From Endothia cerciana (Eukaryota > Ascomycota > Sordariomycetes > Diaporthales > Cryphonectriaceae), in assembly GCA_026119935.1 (NCBI GenBank), contig JALRMH010000004.1, forward strand, positions 1,116,001-1,180,000: a stretch of 64,000 bases of DNA, written 5' to 3'. This document shows, piece by piece, positions 36,017-47,285 of the stretch. The notes below the pieces were generated by a model. That model did not search any database and was not told the origin of the DNA. It saw only the letters and a list, made by a program, of their open reading frames with translations. The position numbers were made by a program, and so were the translations under genes. The first letter of the stretch is position 1, and the number at the start of each line of letters is the position of its first letter.

Positions 36017-37795
36017 ATGTGTCGGTTCTTGGTGAGTTCCCCCCCATCTGCATGGCCGCGACGCAAGCACCAGCCCCTCGGAGACCCAGGCGTGGGCTGA
36101 CCGCAATTGCGCCCGGAACAGGTCTACAAGGGCAGCGACGAGCTACTCCTCGCCAACCTCGTCCTCGACCCCGTGCACTCGATCCTGAAGCAGAGCTTCG
36201 ACTCTCGCCTACGACTTGTAAGCCACAGCATTTATTAGTGTCGCTTCCATATCTCTATCACGATGCTTCGTCTGCGGGCACGCCATCCGCCTCCGCCTCC
36301 CTCTCCCAGGCCTTCCCTCTCCGGGGCTCAACCTCACATGTTCTCCAGGACGATAGCTCACACCTCTGGGTCGTTACAGGACAGAAGGCGTGGTGTGAAC
36401 AACGCCGATGGCTTCGGAATAGGCTACTACACCCCCAAGCTGCGTGCCTCGCCCTTTTTCTACACCTCCGTCTTCCCGGCATGGAACGACGAGAACCTCG
36501 AGCGACTCGCCTACCACAATGCCTCACACCTCATCTTCGCACACGTCCGGGCTACCACCGAGGGTTCGACATCCCAGGCCAACTGCCACCCCTTCGTGCA
36601 TGGCAGCCTTATGTGGATGCACAACGGCGGCCTGGGCGGATGGAAACACATCAAGAGGAGGTTGGCACAGCGGCTCGCTGATAAGTGGTACCTGGGTGTC
36701 AAGGGCGGTACCGACAGCGAGTGGGCTTTCGCGCTGTTCCTGGACACGCTCGAGCGCATGGGCGCCGACCCCAGCTCCGAGCCCAAGGCGGGATTTGACC
36801 CGGTGATACTGAAGAAAGCCATGCTGAAGACGATCGAGATCATCAACGAGCTTATCGATCAGATCCCCGGGAGCACCGTCTACAACGAGAACGTCGATAC
36901 GAAAAGCCTGCTGAACTTTTGCGTTTCGGACGGCCACAGCATCATCTGCACGAGATATATCAACAGCTCGACGGACGAGGCGGCCAGTCTGTACTATTCC
37001 ACAGGCACGCAGTGGGAGAATAGGCATCGTCTTGAGGACAATGAGAACTACCAGATGAAACGCCGCGACAGGGGGGCCGACGTTGTTCTGATCGCCAGTG
37101 AGCCTCTGACATTCCAACGAGGTGAGTCCGCGTTTGCCAGTGACTAGTCACGGCCTGGCACTAACTTCATGACAGAGAACTGGATCAATGTCCCAACAAA
37201 CTCTATCCTCACGATCCATGACCAGAGCGCCTTCATTGAGGACATCAAAGATCAGTTCTACCATAGCGATCCGTGGCACCGCCGTTCCGCCGGATATGTG
37301 CACAGCAAGGGCCTCGTCGCGAACGAGAAGGCTGGTGTCCCTCCCGCCTTGTCCAGTCCTGCCGTTGGTGTCACCGACGGCACCCAAGACCAGGATGTGA
37401 CTCAGAAGAAAACCCATCTGGGCCCGACAATACCATTGAGCCTGCTGCGATCTGTCACGCCGCAGTCCTCACGGACTGCAACTCCAGACATCGCCAGGGA
37501 TCAACCGGCACCGCCACGAGCACGAGCCACTATCTCCAGCGGCACCGTCCAAAGCAATATGGATGTGCGGTCCGTGACGGTTTCTTCGGAAACGAGGCCC
37601 GCCGCACCATCACACACTCCGTCGCAGGGCAACATCAAGAGGAAGAGGATGTCCCTGAGTGATTTGCCGCAGACGCAAGGCCAATCACATGCCGAGGTGG
37701 ACCCACCGACCCCATTGAGCCCAGCTGAGAGGGCGGCATACGGCGATCCTGCGAAGATCGCGCGGTTCTTCCCTGAGCTGACCCTGACACAATAG
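36017..37795 (+). CDS. dug3: Class II glutamine amidotransferase, Dug3-like
   Basis: Four exons (36017-36031, 36122-36217, 36380-37121, 37176-37795) encode 490 residues. The tiny first exon codes only MCRFL; Cys 2, exposed after Met removal, is the N-terminal nucleophile of class II amidotransferases. Family motifs follow: VYKGSDELLLANLVLDPVHS, NNADGFGIGYY, HVRATTEGSTSQANCHPF, LMWMHNGGLGGW, GGTDSEWAFALFLDTLE and SIICTRYI. Dug3 works with Dug2 to split glutathione in the cytosol in the pathway that does not use gamma-glutamyl transpeptidase. Introns are 90, 162 and 54 nt and keep the frame. After about residue 320 there is a disordered, Ser/Thr/Pro-rich tail. The tiny exon is set by the fit of start and donor (GTGAGT). 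Confidence 0.93.
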
Positions 37796-38635
37796 GGGCT
37801 GTAATGGAGGAACCCTCGCGGGTCATTCTGGGCCAGGCCTGGGACGTCACATTTAGGTGGATCTTTTCAAGACCGCCACTTGGTTATTTCCCGCAGATTG
37901 TAGCGATGAGGTCAGGCGTCTGGGGGATCTGGAGGTCACAGACGTTTAGAAGTCCAAGTCTCTCTCAAGGGTTCAGCGTTCATGAGGGCGGCGGAAGACA
38001 AAAAGGAACAATAGATGTTGGATAGAGGGACAGACGGCCATATCCCTAGCCATCGAATACAAGTACGGTTCGACAACCTACCAAGAAATCGTAAACTCCG
38101 GACGCAGAGCCGATGGACTCCATGATCCACAACCAATCACCGACAGGTGCGTTCATCCGACGGCAACGGATGTGAACATATTCTCAGGAATGAGACGCCC
38201 GAGTTATGCTGCTCGTCTCGAGCCCTGGCCCAGCAAAAGGTCCTCGAGACGGAAGTTCGGAACGGCGGCAGTCGTCGAGATAAGCGGGCCAAGACGGGCG
38301 GGCCCGCTCTGAACCTCCACAAGGTGGGCTCCCGGAACAGTCTCACCTCCCTCCCCCCTCCCCTCTTTCACCTCCGACGGCTTTACCTAGCCACGACCTT
38401 TTCCTACGGCTACAGTTAAGGGCCTATGAGAATCGAGCGAGGAGGCGTTGCAGCAGCTCGAGGGAGACCGAGTACCGCGGTCCTGAATCTGTGTGCCGCA
38501 CGCGCGAGTGAGTCCACCGGCCCCCGGTGATCAATCGAGATGGGCCCTTTCGCTGATGCGTGAGACAAGGCCTTACGGCAATTACTCCTCCGTGTGACTT
38601 TCGGTGGCCCTGCCCCCTCCTCGGCCTCGTCAGAC
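37796..38635. other. Intergenic between the Dug3 and Bna7 genes
   Basis: Contains the Dug3 3'UTR and the Bna7 promoter. No gene is seen; a C/T-rich tract at 38340-38400 is part of the likely Bna7 upstream region. Confidence 0.5.
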
Positions 38636-39712
38636 ATGGCGGCGTTGCTCAAGAGGACAGAGTACTTCTATGGCTCCGAGAACGCCCTGCAGAACGCAGC
38701 CGTCTGGGAGTTCCCCGAGGACCAGGTCGAACAGGCGCAACCGGGGCAGACAAAGTACTGGCTTGTGTAAGCTCTGACCCACTTACACACATACGCAGAC
38801 ACACAGGCACCAGCATCTTATCAATCCCACTTCCTTCCCCGGCTTCCTCTCCCCCGGCTCCCCGGCGCTCACACATCGGCCCCACGCAGCTTCCTCCACG
38901 GCGGCGCCTGGCGCGACCCCCGCGCGACCTTCGACGAGGCCGAGCCCACCATCGACGCCCTGCTGGACCCCTCGCGCCCCGGGTCGCACCTGGCCCGCGC
39001 CCCGGCCCGCGTCGCGGGCTTCGCCTCCATCAACTACCGCCTCTCCCCGCACCCGCAGTACGCGCAGGACCCGCGGTCGACGCCCGGCTTCGCGGCGCGC
39101 GCGGCGAGGCACCCGGACCACCTGGCCGACGCGCTCTCGGGGCTCCGGTTCCTCCAGGGGAGGGTCTTCGGCGGCGGCCGGTACGTCCTCTTCGGGCACT
39201 CGGCCGGCGGGTGCCTGGCCTACCAGGTGCTCATCAGGGAGGCGTGCCTGGGCGGGGGCGGGGGCGGGGGCGGGGGCGGGGACCGGTTCGCCGACGTGGC
39301 GCCGCCCGCCGCCGTGGTCGGGTTCGAGGGGATCTACGACCTCGGCGGGCTGAACGGGCGGGTGGGGGGCGCCTACACGGGGTTCATGGAGGCCGCGTTC
39401 GGGCCGGACGAGGGCGGGGCCTGGGACGCGGCGGGCCCCGCGACCGCGGCGGGGGCCAGCTTCGGGGGGTGGGGCGCGGCCGGCGCGGGGCGCCTGGCGG
39501 TCCTGGCGCAGAGCCCCGACGACGAGCTGGTGGACATGGCGGAGTGCGACGCCATGGAGGCGAGGCTGCGGGGGGACGGCGTGTCGAACATCAGGGTGTA
39601 CAGGGACCTCAGGGGCGGGCACTTCGAGGTGCTGAACGACGGGTCGTTTGCGAGGGTGCTAAAGGAGACGTGGGAGGGGCTGGAGAGGCTGGAGAGGCTG
39701 GAGAGGGCGTGA
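38636..39712 (+). CDS. bna7: Kynurenine formamidase (Bna7-like)
   Basis: Two exons (38636-38766 and 38890-39712; intron 123 nt) encode 317 residues. It hydrolyses N-formylkynurenine to kynurenine and formate, the second step of tryptophan breakdown to NAD. The alpha/beta-hydrolase marks are the HGGAW oxyanion motif (47-51), the nucleophile elbow GHSAGG with Ser 148, an acid near 254-255 (SPDDELVD) and catalytic His 288 (GGHFEVL). The splice, GT + C, rebuilds Val before the HGGAW strand. Exon 2 is far richer in G+C than the neighbouring genes and carries a ten-glycine run (165-174) coded by a GGGGGC repeat, so the enzyme has an unusual loop there. A general esterase is less likely given motif spacing and length. 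Confidence 0.88.
39251..39281 (+). repeat. GGGGGC hexanucleotide repeat inside bna7
   Basis: About five GGGGGC units code for the ten-glycine run. Gain or loss of a unit would keep the frame. The G tracts could form a G-quadruplex. Confidence 0.85.
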
Positions 39713-42185
39713 GCAAGACCAGGGTCCCCCACGAAAGGCATAGCCTAACACCCCTCTGCACGGGTCCAGCCAGGCTCGGGGGAGGGACACGCCCTGGAGC
39801 AGTACAGATGCGAGATGGCACATGGGGTTGCCTACGCGGGTGGGAGGGCGTGACATGAGGCGGGGCGCACGAGCTCGGTGTCCCGCATGACGGTTCCCCG
39901 AACGGCCAAGGACGTTCCTAGTCCTGGGACATCAACCCAGGGGGACGGCACCAACCCCCCAAGGCCGGTGATGGACTGTGCAGAATCCCAATACGGAGAT
40001 CATGAACCCAGATGAGGGCTGGGAGAGGTAGGGCCGCCACCCAGGAGGGCATCACTAAGACAGAGAAGGGCGAAGAAGGAAAGGAAGATCGGCAGGGGGA
40101 GGTCATTCGCGAAATGGGCCCTTGTAGGGGATAGACCACTACTCTGAAGAATGCCACTAACTAAAAGTCATGGTGTGATTTGTACATTTTGAAAAGGTAA
40201 GTCTGTCATGGTTTGGATGGACGTGAATTGAGAATTAGAAAAACATCCGACTACTGAACCACTGAGATCCCCCCCCCCACCTTAAAAAAAAAAGGCATCT
40301 CCCTGCACAGGGTTAGGGGAGTTCCCAAACCCGGGACGTAGTATTATTAATCCTCATCGGACCCCGCGCTATCGATTAAAGTTTGTGCGCTAGTTCTCAT
40401 TGGGTACTTGGGGCTGCCCGCCGGAACGGCAGCTGCCGCCCTGCATTTCGATGCGCGATCTCGTTCGCCCTTCGAATGGTGGGGTAAATAGGAAGGTGGG
40501 GCTCTCAGACCGAGCGGGATCGGTGGTCTGGAATGTCAAGAGGGACGATTTCGACCGACCACGGAGAGGGAGGTGGAGGAGGAGGAGGAGGAGGAGGGGG
40601 CACCTATAGATAGATACGCAGATAGGCGCAGTGAGGAGTCAGGCTTGTGTGAACATACCCGGCGTTAAATGCCACGATAGGAATCCTTCCTTTTTTTTTT
40701 GTTTTTTTTTTTTTTCTTCTTCTTATTTTCGTCCTCTGTTCTTTGCTATTTCTAATGATTTTTGGTTTTTTTATTCTTGAGATCTACGAGACCATTCGAC
40801 TTCTCACTGTAACCTTGACTCGGTGATATGGCGGTTCGTGGGGAACGCTCTGGAGGTCAGAGAGGCATTTCCCACCTCTTTGTTTTTTGAAAGTACCAAG
40901 GCTGCCTGCGACGCATGACTTGGGCAGGGCAGGGGGGGTCTGCCGCGCAAAGAAAAAGAGGCTTGGGTGTTCTGAAGCATGATCAGGCATTCTCTCAAGC
41001 AGGGACACAGCAGCTCCTCACAGGGAGATGCGTGGGACTCTCCAGCAGAGCATCGGTGCTTCAGCGGCTTCTTTTCCTCCCAGACGGACCGAGTATACCG
41101 CTGCGAAGTGGCCGTCTGTGGTTTATTAGTCCCCGCCCTGCTACGAAGAATGTGCGTCACCATCGCACCAGAAGTAGTAATGGACAGACGTAGGCAGACA
41201 TGTCAGGCCTGCGATCTATCGGTAAAACGCATCTGTTTTATTTGTCCGATTTACAGGATCCTTCTCGACTCGAACTCGATGTGAAGTCCCAGAGTTTGAT
41301 TCTCCCAAGTTCGCCGACATAATGTTCCGCACCGCCAGTCAGGCCAAGCAAAAAGGAAAAGAGAAAGGGAAAATGCCAAAACCAAGCAGCAAGACCAAAA
41401 GGGAAAACAACAGCCAGTAGGATCTCCGCGCCAGATTATACGGCAAAGGAGCGTGTCGAAGAGGGAAACCCCAAAAAGTACAGGCATCTGGTGTGAAATG
41501 TTGAATGCGATCTGCCGCCGAGGCCAGAAGTCGATTCGTCCGTTTCATCACAAGCTGACCGCCACCAGTGCACCGCCGGGACCTCAAGCATCACCGTGCT
41601 CCTCCCTGCTCACCCCACTCCAATTTTGCCAAACTCCACTTTCCAGCCCCCTCGACAGCTTCAATATCCGCGAATCTCGACTGCGCCCCGGATGCGCCGG
41701 GATCCAGACGGCTTCTGGAAGGCTCGCCAATTCGGCTGGTGGTAAGCCATCAGAAACACTTGCCCAACGGCTCAAATCCAGAGTACGCACAAAACCCAAG
41801 AGATTTTGAGGAATCAAACGCATAGGCACGCCAGATTGACAAAAGACAAGAGCCCCGAATTGACAGATTGCCAACAACTCCCCCAGCCCGACCGGGTGTA
41901 ACAAAGGAGTGGCGTGACGGCCGATGAATATTGAAACCGTCGAAACGTGATTTTGGCGCCTAGAGAAGCGGCGAGGCCTAGGCGATAGATACGGCGATTG
42001 CGTGAAAACACTTCAGTCCACCTCGGTTTTGTGACGTATTTGTCTGCAACGTGATGCCGCATCGCGAGATGTTGTTGGCGGTGACAGTTCGAGCCTCGGG
42101 ATACGCGACATGAATAATCGTTCAGACTGTTGTTGTACAGGTGCTAAGACATGTATCTTTCGAGCCATTCTGTCACCGTCTGCGT
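39713..42185. other. Convergent 3' interval without a gene, 2.5 kb
   Basis: Lies between the Bna7 and zinc-cluster stops. It holds a C10 run near 40268, a GGA repeat and T-rich stretches at 40690-40716. No supported gene or RNA. Confidence 0.45.
40575..40597. repeat. GGA trinucleotide repeat
   Basis: About seven GGA units in tandem, in non-coding DNA. Confidence 0.8.
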
Positions 42186-44291
42186 CTACCTCTTGCGCTT
42201 CTTGTTCTTGTCCGAAGAACCAGCGGCAGTGAGCATCGTTGTTGTCGTCGCGATGGTTGCAGGAGGGAGTAGAGCATTGCTGAACTCTGGCAGCTCATCC
42301 TTCTTGATGGGCACGCCCATGTGTCGACCATAGCGACCCTTGCGGCCGTTGCCCTCGTCTTCGCTGATACACAGCTCGGCAGGGATGCCAGCATCTCGGC
42401 ATCGGCCACATGGGCGTTGACGGTCACAGCCCTTCTTGCTCTTTCGGCATCGCTGGCAGCGCGGCTTGGTAGAGAGGTCGGGTTGGTCGTCCTCACCAGG
42501 CATGGTAGCCCCGCCAGGGTTGGAGACAATAGAAGGCTTCCGAGAGGCCGGAAGAGAGGCGGGCGACATCGGTCCGTTGGGTAGGCTTCCAGGCTTCTTG
42601 ACCTTCGCCCCTGTGGCAGTCTTGATCGACTTAGGTGCCCTGTTGGTCTTGGGCTTTGTGCCGTAGGACCGGGGCTTGGCGCCATTGGGCGCCTTGGGAG
42701 GCTTAAGCTTGGGCGCAGCCATGCTACCGTCCGCAGGGCTATCAGAATAGCCATCGTCCTCGTCGCTCGGCTCAAAGTCGGCATGGGCCGGGCTGAAGTG
42801 AGTCTCGGTTGTGGTGTATATCTTCTTGCTAGCACCGGACGTGTCGAGCTTCTGCTTACGCACAGGAGGCTTCTCGTCCGCCTCGCTCTCGCTCTCACCA
42901 TCGCTAGTGGCGCCAGTGGAGGAAGCCGCATCAGCGTTGCGGCTGAAGGTATCGTCAAGTGTAGAGGCCGATGTGCGACCATGGGAGATGTTGGATATGT
43001 CGCCGAGACGCATCAATTGCATAGCAACGTCCTTATCTTCCTCCGACATGCAGCTCCCCACCGTGGGATCCGGGGTTGCCAGGATGCCCATCAGGGGGCC
43101 GACACCAGTGCCAACGGTGTAGCTTGTAGTGCCGCGAGAAGGCCGGGGAGCAGACGCGGGCGTGGGATACGTACTCATGCCATTGTAGCCGGAGTTGTGG
43201 GTCTGGGGAGACTGTAATATTTTCGGGTTCGTGAAGGGGTTTTGACCTGGTTGCACGAAGGGGAGGGAGGCGCGATTGTACTCGATTCGGCGAGCAGGAG
43301 AGACAGAAGGGTTGGAGATTGCAGCAGGCATTTGAGGAGGTGCGAAAAGGGGCAGCTCCTACAGTTGCTGCTATTAGCGACAGATCTTGTCCCAGTTGTG
43401 GGAGTCTTGAATCAGACGACCTACCGAGCTCTCGAATTTGGCCCACTTGCGACGGCCGCCTTCAACGATGTTGTCAAGGCTGATCTCAGTACTGCCAATC
43501 AACTCCTTGGGCTTCCCGGAGGAGGACCCAGGGGCACCATCACCACTGCTGTAGCCATTCATGCTGTCGTTCAATGTGTCGCCATTTGTCTGAGATCCGA
43601 TTCCGCGGCTCTTGCTGGACCGAGGACGGGTGTTCTTGCTACTTGTACTCGCAGAAGCGCTGCGACGCCCATTGACGCTGCCAGGCGACACACTGCGCCG
43701 CCTGGAGGACCTAGACCCAGGCCGGGACATGTGCTGGCCCTGCGGCTGGCAACCATGGACAGCATATCCGTCCTGCGTGTAGTATGGTTGTGAGCCCGAA
43801 CCGTTTGGCAGTGCAACTTGCGGGCCGGGAGTAGGAGGACCGTCCCGAACGCGAACATAGACGACCGAGTTGTGGCGGAAGTTCTCGTATCGGCCAATGA
43901 TGGTGTTGCCGTGCTCATCCTCAAAGCTAACGCCAGGGCAGCTTGTGGGAGTGGGGTATAGACCGTAGAAGTTCTTGACGGTGGAGATGATGGACTCAGT
44001 GGTATCGTGGGGGTATATCTGAACCCTCATTGGTATCCGCGCTCGGTACTGGTGGGAGTCCTCGACCAGCTCGAACTTGACAGAACGGGGGTGGGCAGGA
44101 GGTGTATATTGAGGCTGAATGAACTCCATAATGGCGGCGTCTCGTCTCAATGAGGCCAAGATATGGGCTTCGGAGGGAGTTGGGGGTACGTGACGCTGAG
44201 TCGTGTGTATGGTAGCGACAGAAGCGGTATGTGCTCTTGGGGAGACGTCGGAAGCGGGAGATTGTGCCGACATCAGACTCGGAGGTGTCAT
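42186..44291 (-). CDS. Zn2Cys6 transcription factor with N-terminal beta-grasp-like region
   Basis: Two exons (44291-43425 and 43358-42186; intron 66 nt, phase 0) encode 679 residues. The zinc cluster is near the C-terminus (about 590-619): CQRCRKSKKGC, then DRQRPCGRC and a last Cys about nine residues on, the full six-cysteine set. A short basic tail ends NKKRKR. The N-terminal region at about 70-150 (VKFELVEDSHQYRARIP ... NSVVYVRVRD) looks like a small alpha/beta fold of PB1 or ubiquitin type, a guess from strand pattern. The middle is Ser/Pro/Lys-rich and acidic. Most fungal zinc-cluster regulators have the cluster near the N-terminus and a fungal_trans domain, neither of which is seen here. 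Role and targets are unknown. The 5' leader probably contains introns. Confidence 0.85.
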
Positions 44292-44527
44292 TCCTCGCGA
44301 AATGACTGACCGACGAGAATGATGACTCCAGAGGCAACACTTATGCCTCTATCCCCGACTCCTGCTGTTTCCGAGTCTTCAAATGCCTTCTGTGTATGTG
44401 TAGATGGAATGGGGCGGTGCGTGCCCCTGGTCTCGTAATAAGTCCTGGGCGGTCAATCTGCGATTGTCGGCATTCGGGGAGGCAAGATCGAACAATGAGA
44501 GGGAGAGGGAAACGAAAATGACTATAT

Positions 44528-44971
44528 CTGGAGGGGAATAGGGTGGTTAGCTCGACTGATCCAACACGCCAACAGATCGTAGTGGTCGTGAAGCGAAAGG
44601 CCCTTGGACGGTTTCGGCGGCACACAGGAGGTGTGAGGATCGGATCCTTGGGAGAGGGACTCGGCCAAGCTGGCAGAACAGGTTTGGGACGGGAAAGGGG
44701 AGAAAAGATAGCAATCTCGGTCGGGATACTCGATCGCGTGCCTCGAGTGAGCAAGTCCAACTTACCAGGAGAGGAGATGATTGTTGTTGTTGGGCTTCAG
44801 AGAGCCTTGAAACTCGGGAGTGATCTCTCGTTCACATCCAGAACGACGGCACCTGCGACGACAGACCATGGGGATCAGACCCGGGAGCACGGCGGAATGA
44901 GGTGGGATAGACAGGTAGGTAGAGGTCGAGAACGGGTCCAACGGGCACGGAATGGGCTGGAAATGGCTTAC
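44528..44971 (-). other. Predicted 5'UTR introns of the zinc-cluster gene
   Basis: On the minus strand a GTAAGC donor at 44971 pairs with CGTCGCAG ending at 44853 (119 nt). A GTAAGT donor at 44765 pairs with CTCCAG ending at 44528, preceded by a GCTAAC branch motif (238 nt). Both lie upstream of the ATG at 44291 and would leave the coding frame unchanged. This is inferred from splice motifs only. Confidence 0.4.
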
Positions 44972-46250
44972 CTGGTGATTCTGGCGTCGGCTGATGGTCG
45001 AGGGTGGACAGTCCGGAGGTGTTGGGTGGAAAGAGGAGAAGTTCGAGCAAGACTGGATCGGATGGATTTGTCTCGACGTCCCCAGACGCACCAGGCGAAT
45101 AGCGCAGTAGCCCGCCTGCGCCTGTGCCCGCTGCGGCCCACCCTGGCGCTCACAACCACGCCAGACACCTCGTACACTTCAGCATACAGGTCACTGGTAT
45201 CCGTACCCTGACAGAGCACACAAATATGAGGACAGTATTTCGTCTTCATTTTCGCAATCTATAGACTCCAAGCTTGCCCTCCTCTGGCTGCCCACCCTGC
45301 TGCTGCTCTTGGCCGGAAAAGGGGGCCAATGGGCACCCGGCAGGGCCGTCTGCCATTTCAGGACGCCCGGGTCTCGATCTGGATGCGCAAGACGATCTTG
45401 TCCAGAGGACCGCTCTCGAATTATTGCCTCTGGCTCGCCTGTGCATTCCAACCAACTCGCTTGCACTGTTCTACTGTGGGTTCGCGGGGTGAATACTCGT
45501 GCGCACTCCATCGCACCTGGAGTCGCCGAGCCTGTCCTGTCGCGTCTCAGAGGACACATACGGGGCAGATAAACAGGCAACCCACGAATAGACGGTTAAC
45601 GGACAACCTGGCTCTGGGTTGGCTTCCCAATGTCCAGCACCGCCGCAGCCCATGCCATCCATGAACCATCGATCAGCCAGTTGACTGATATGAAGTGTGG
45701 AGTTGTGGCAAGGACCAAGGCACTTTCAAGGGTAGCGCAAATTGAGGTCTTGTTTGGCTGGATCCGGGACAATACCAGAGAGACTGGCCGTACTCTAAAC
45801 ATGGAGCAACAGAACCGCTGACAGAACTAATGCACTGAGGAATATATGACCTTCTTGCTACTCAAGAGGGTTACGCCTGTGAACGCTGCTATCGACAGAG
45901 TTCACGACCGAGCCCAAACTTGCGACTCAAGGCAAACCTGGCTTGGGGATTTCTTATTCCCAGACCCCCCCCCCCCCATTCACCACCACTGGGCGCCGCG
46001 GGGTCTGCGAGGTAATTGTAGGACACGGCGATTCATCTCCGGCAAGTTGCAACTCGACGTTAGATCTGCTTGTTTGCCACGCTTGCCTTGCGAGGACGGC
46101 ATCGAAATTCCATTCTTAAGGGTCAAGTTATACGAACAGTAATTTCCTCAAACTGTCGCCACCCTCACTGACTGGAATGGCTGTGCGGTCATCGTTCCCC
46201 GACACACGCTTGGCCGAGCTTCCGGCCGCTGCCTTTGTCGCTACACCCAG

Positions 46251-46252
<2 letters not shown>

Positions 46253-46290
<38 letters not shown>
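46253..46290. repeat. (AC)19 dinucleotide microsatellite
   Basis: A perfect AC tract of 19 units in non-coding DNA. Confidence 0.95.
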
Positions 46291-46293
<3 letters not shown>

Positions 46294-47234
46294 CACCAAC
46301 CTTCCCACCTGGCCTAGACCCGTCTTGGTACGGAGTAACTTTAATTCATCAAGCTGAAGGTTGGAGGGACGGGTTGGATGGCGGCAGCGAAACAGCTATC
46401 ACACAGTAGTCTGTGCCTCCCCATGTCTGCTCAAGCAGAGCTGTCACATGGATCTGTCCTAGATTGCTTGCGCTATATCTGCGACGACCGGCTCGCAGGT
46501 CCAGGACACCTTCTGTCTTTCTGGTCACTCCACGGATGCCACATCTCCATTCAGTGGCTACAATACCTAGAAGACGATATTCCAGGCTGGCCCGGTAGTC
46601 AGGACATGACACTTGTTTCAGAGCCTGCCTGGCTGAGTGGTAGCTGTTGCTAGATGGTCCCTCCAGCGAGCACCACGCTAATATCCCCGCCGTTGCGACG
46701 TGCACAAGCCAAGCGTCCTTCTTGGAAAGGGAGGATGCGGATTGTTCCGTACATAGCTGGCTTGTTGACCACGAATTTGAACAAGGGGGGGGGGGATCTC
46801 ATCCTGTCCTTCAATGCGCTCTACGTCGCATTCGCACGGTCCCATCTCCATGTCCAGGTCTGTGTATGCGCAGGGTTGACTGTCCAAGATCGCACAAAGT
46901 TCGATTTCGCAACCCTATCGGGGTAGCCCTCCACGCCCATCTCCCCCTCAGCCGTCGAAGGGGGAGAGAGAATCGCAATGCGACAAGGCGAGACAGGGAC
47001 AGACGTGGACGTCCCCCTCGCCGTTGAGGACCCTGGTGGATCACCAAGGTTCTCAGCTAGCCCCGTCCAATGGCGCTTGCGGGCGGGCAACGAAGGCACC
47101 CGCTCGCCAATTGCGGAACAGGGATCTTGCTGTCGATGCGACGAAGCGACTGAGTCTGTTCCGTACGGTCCTGGCGAAAGAGGGAGGCACAGGGACGGCG
47201 GTTATGGTAGCGCATTCAATTGTACCTGGCGAGA

Positions 47235-47285
47235 GGCCGGCCGGCAGGCAGGCAGGCTAGGCAGGCAGGTAATCAAGCAGGCAAG
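47235..47285. repeat. GGCA tetranucleotide repeat cluster
   Basis: Interrupted GGCA units (GGCAGGCAGGCAGGCTAGGC and further copies) in non-coding DNA. Confidence 0.8.

Noticed and set aside
46626..46652. A-box-like TGGCTGAGTGG suggesting a tRNA.
   Set aside because: No B box (GGTTCGANTCC) or cloverleaf arms follow at the right distance.
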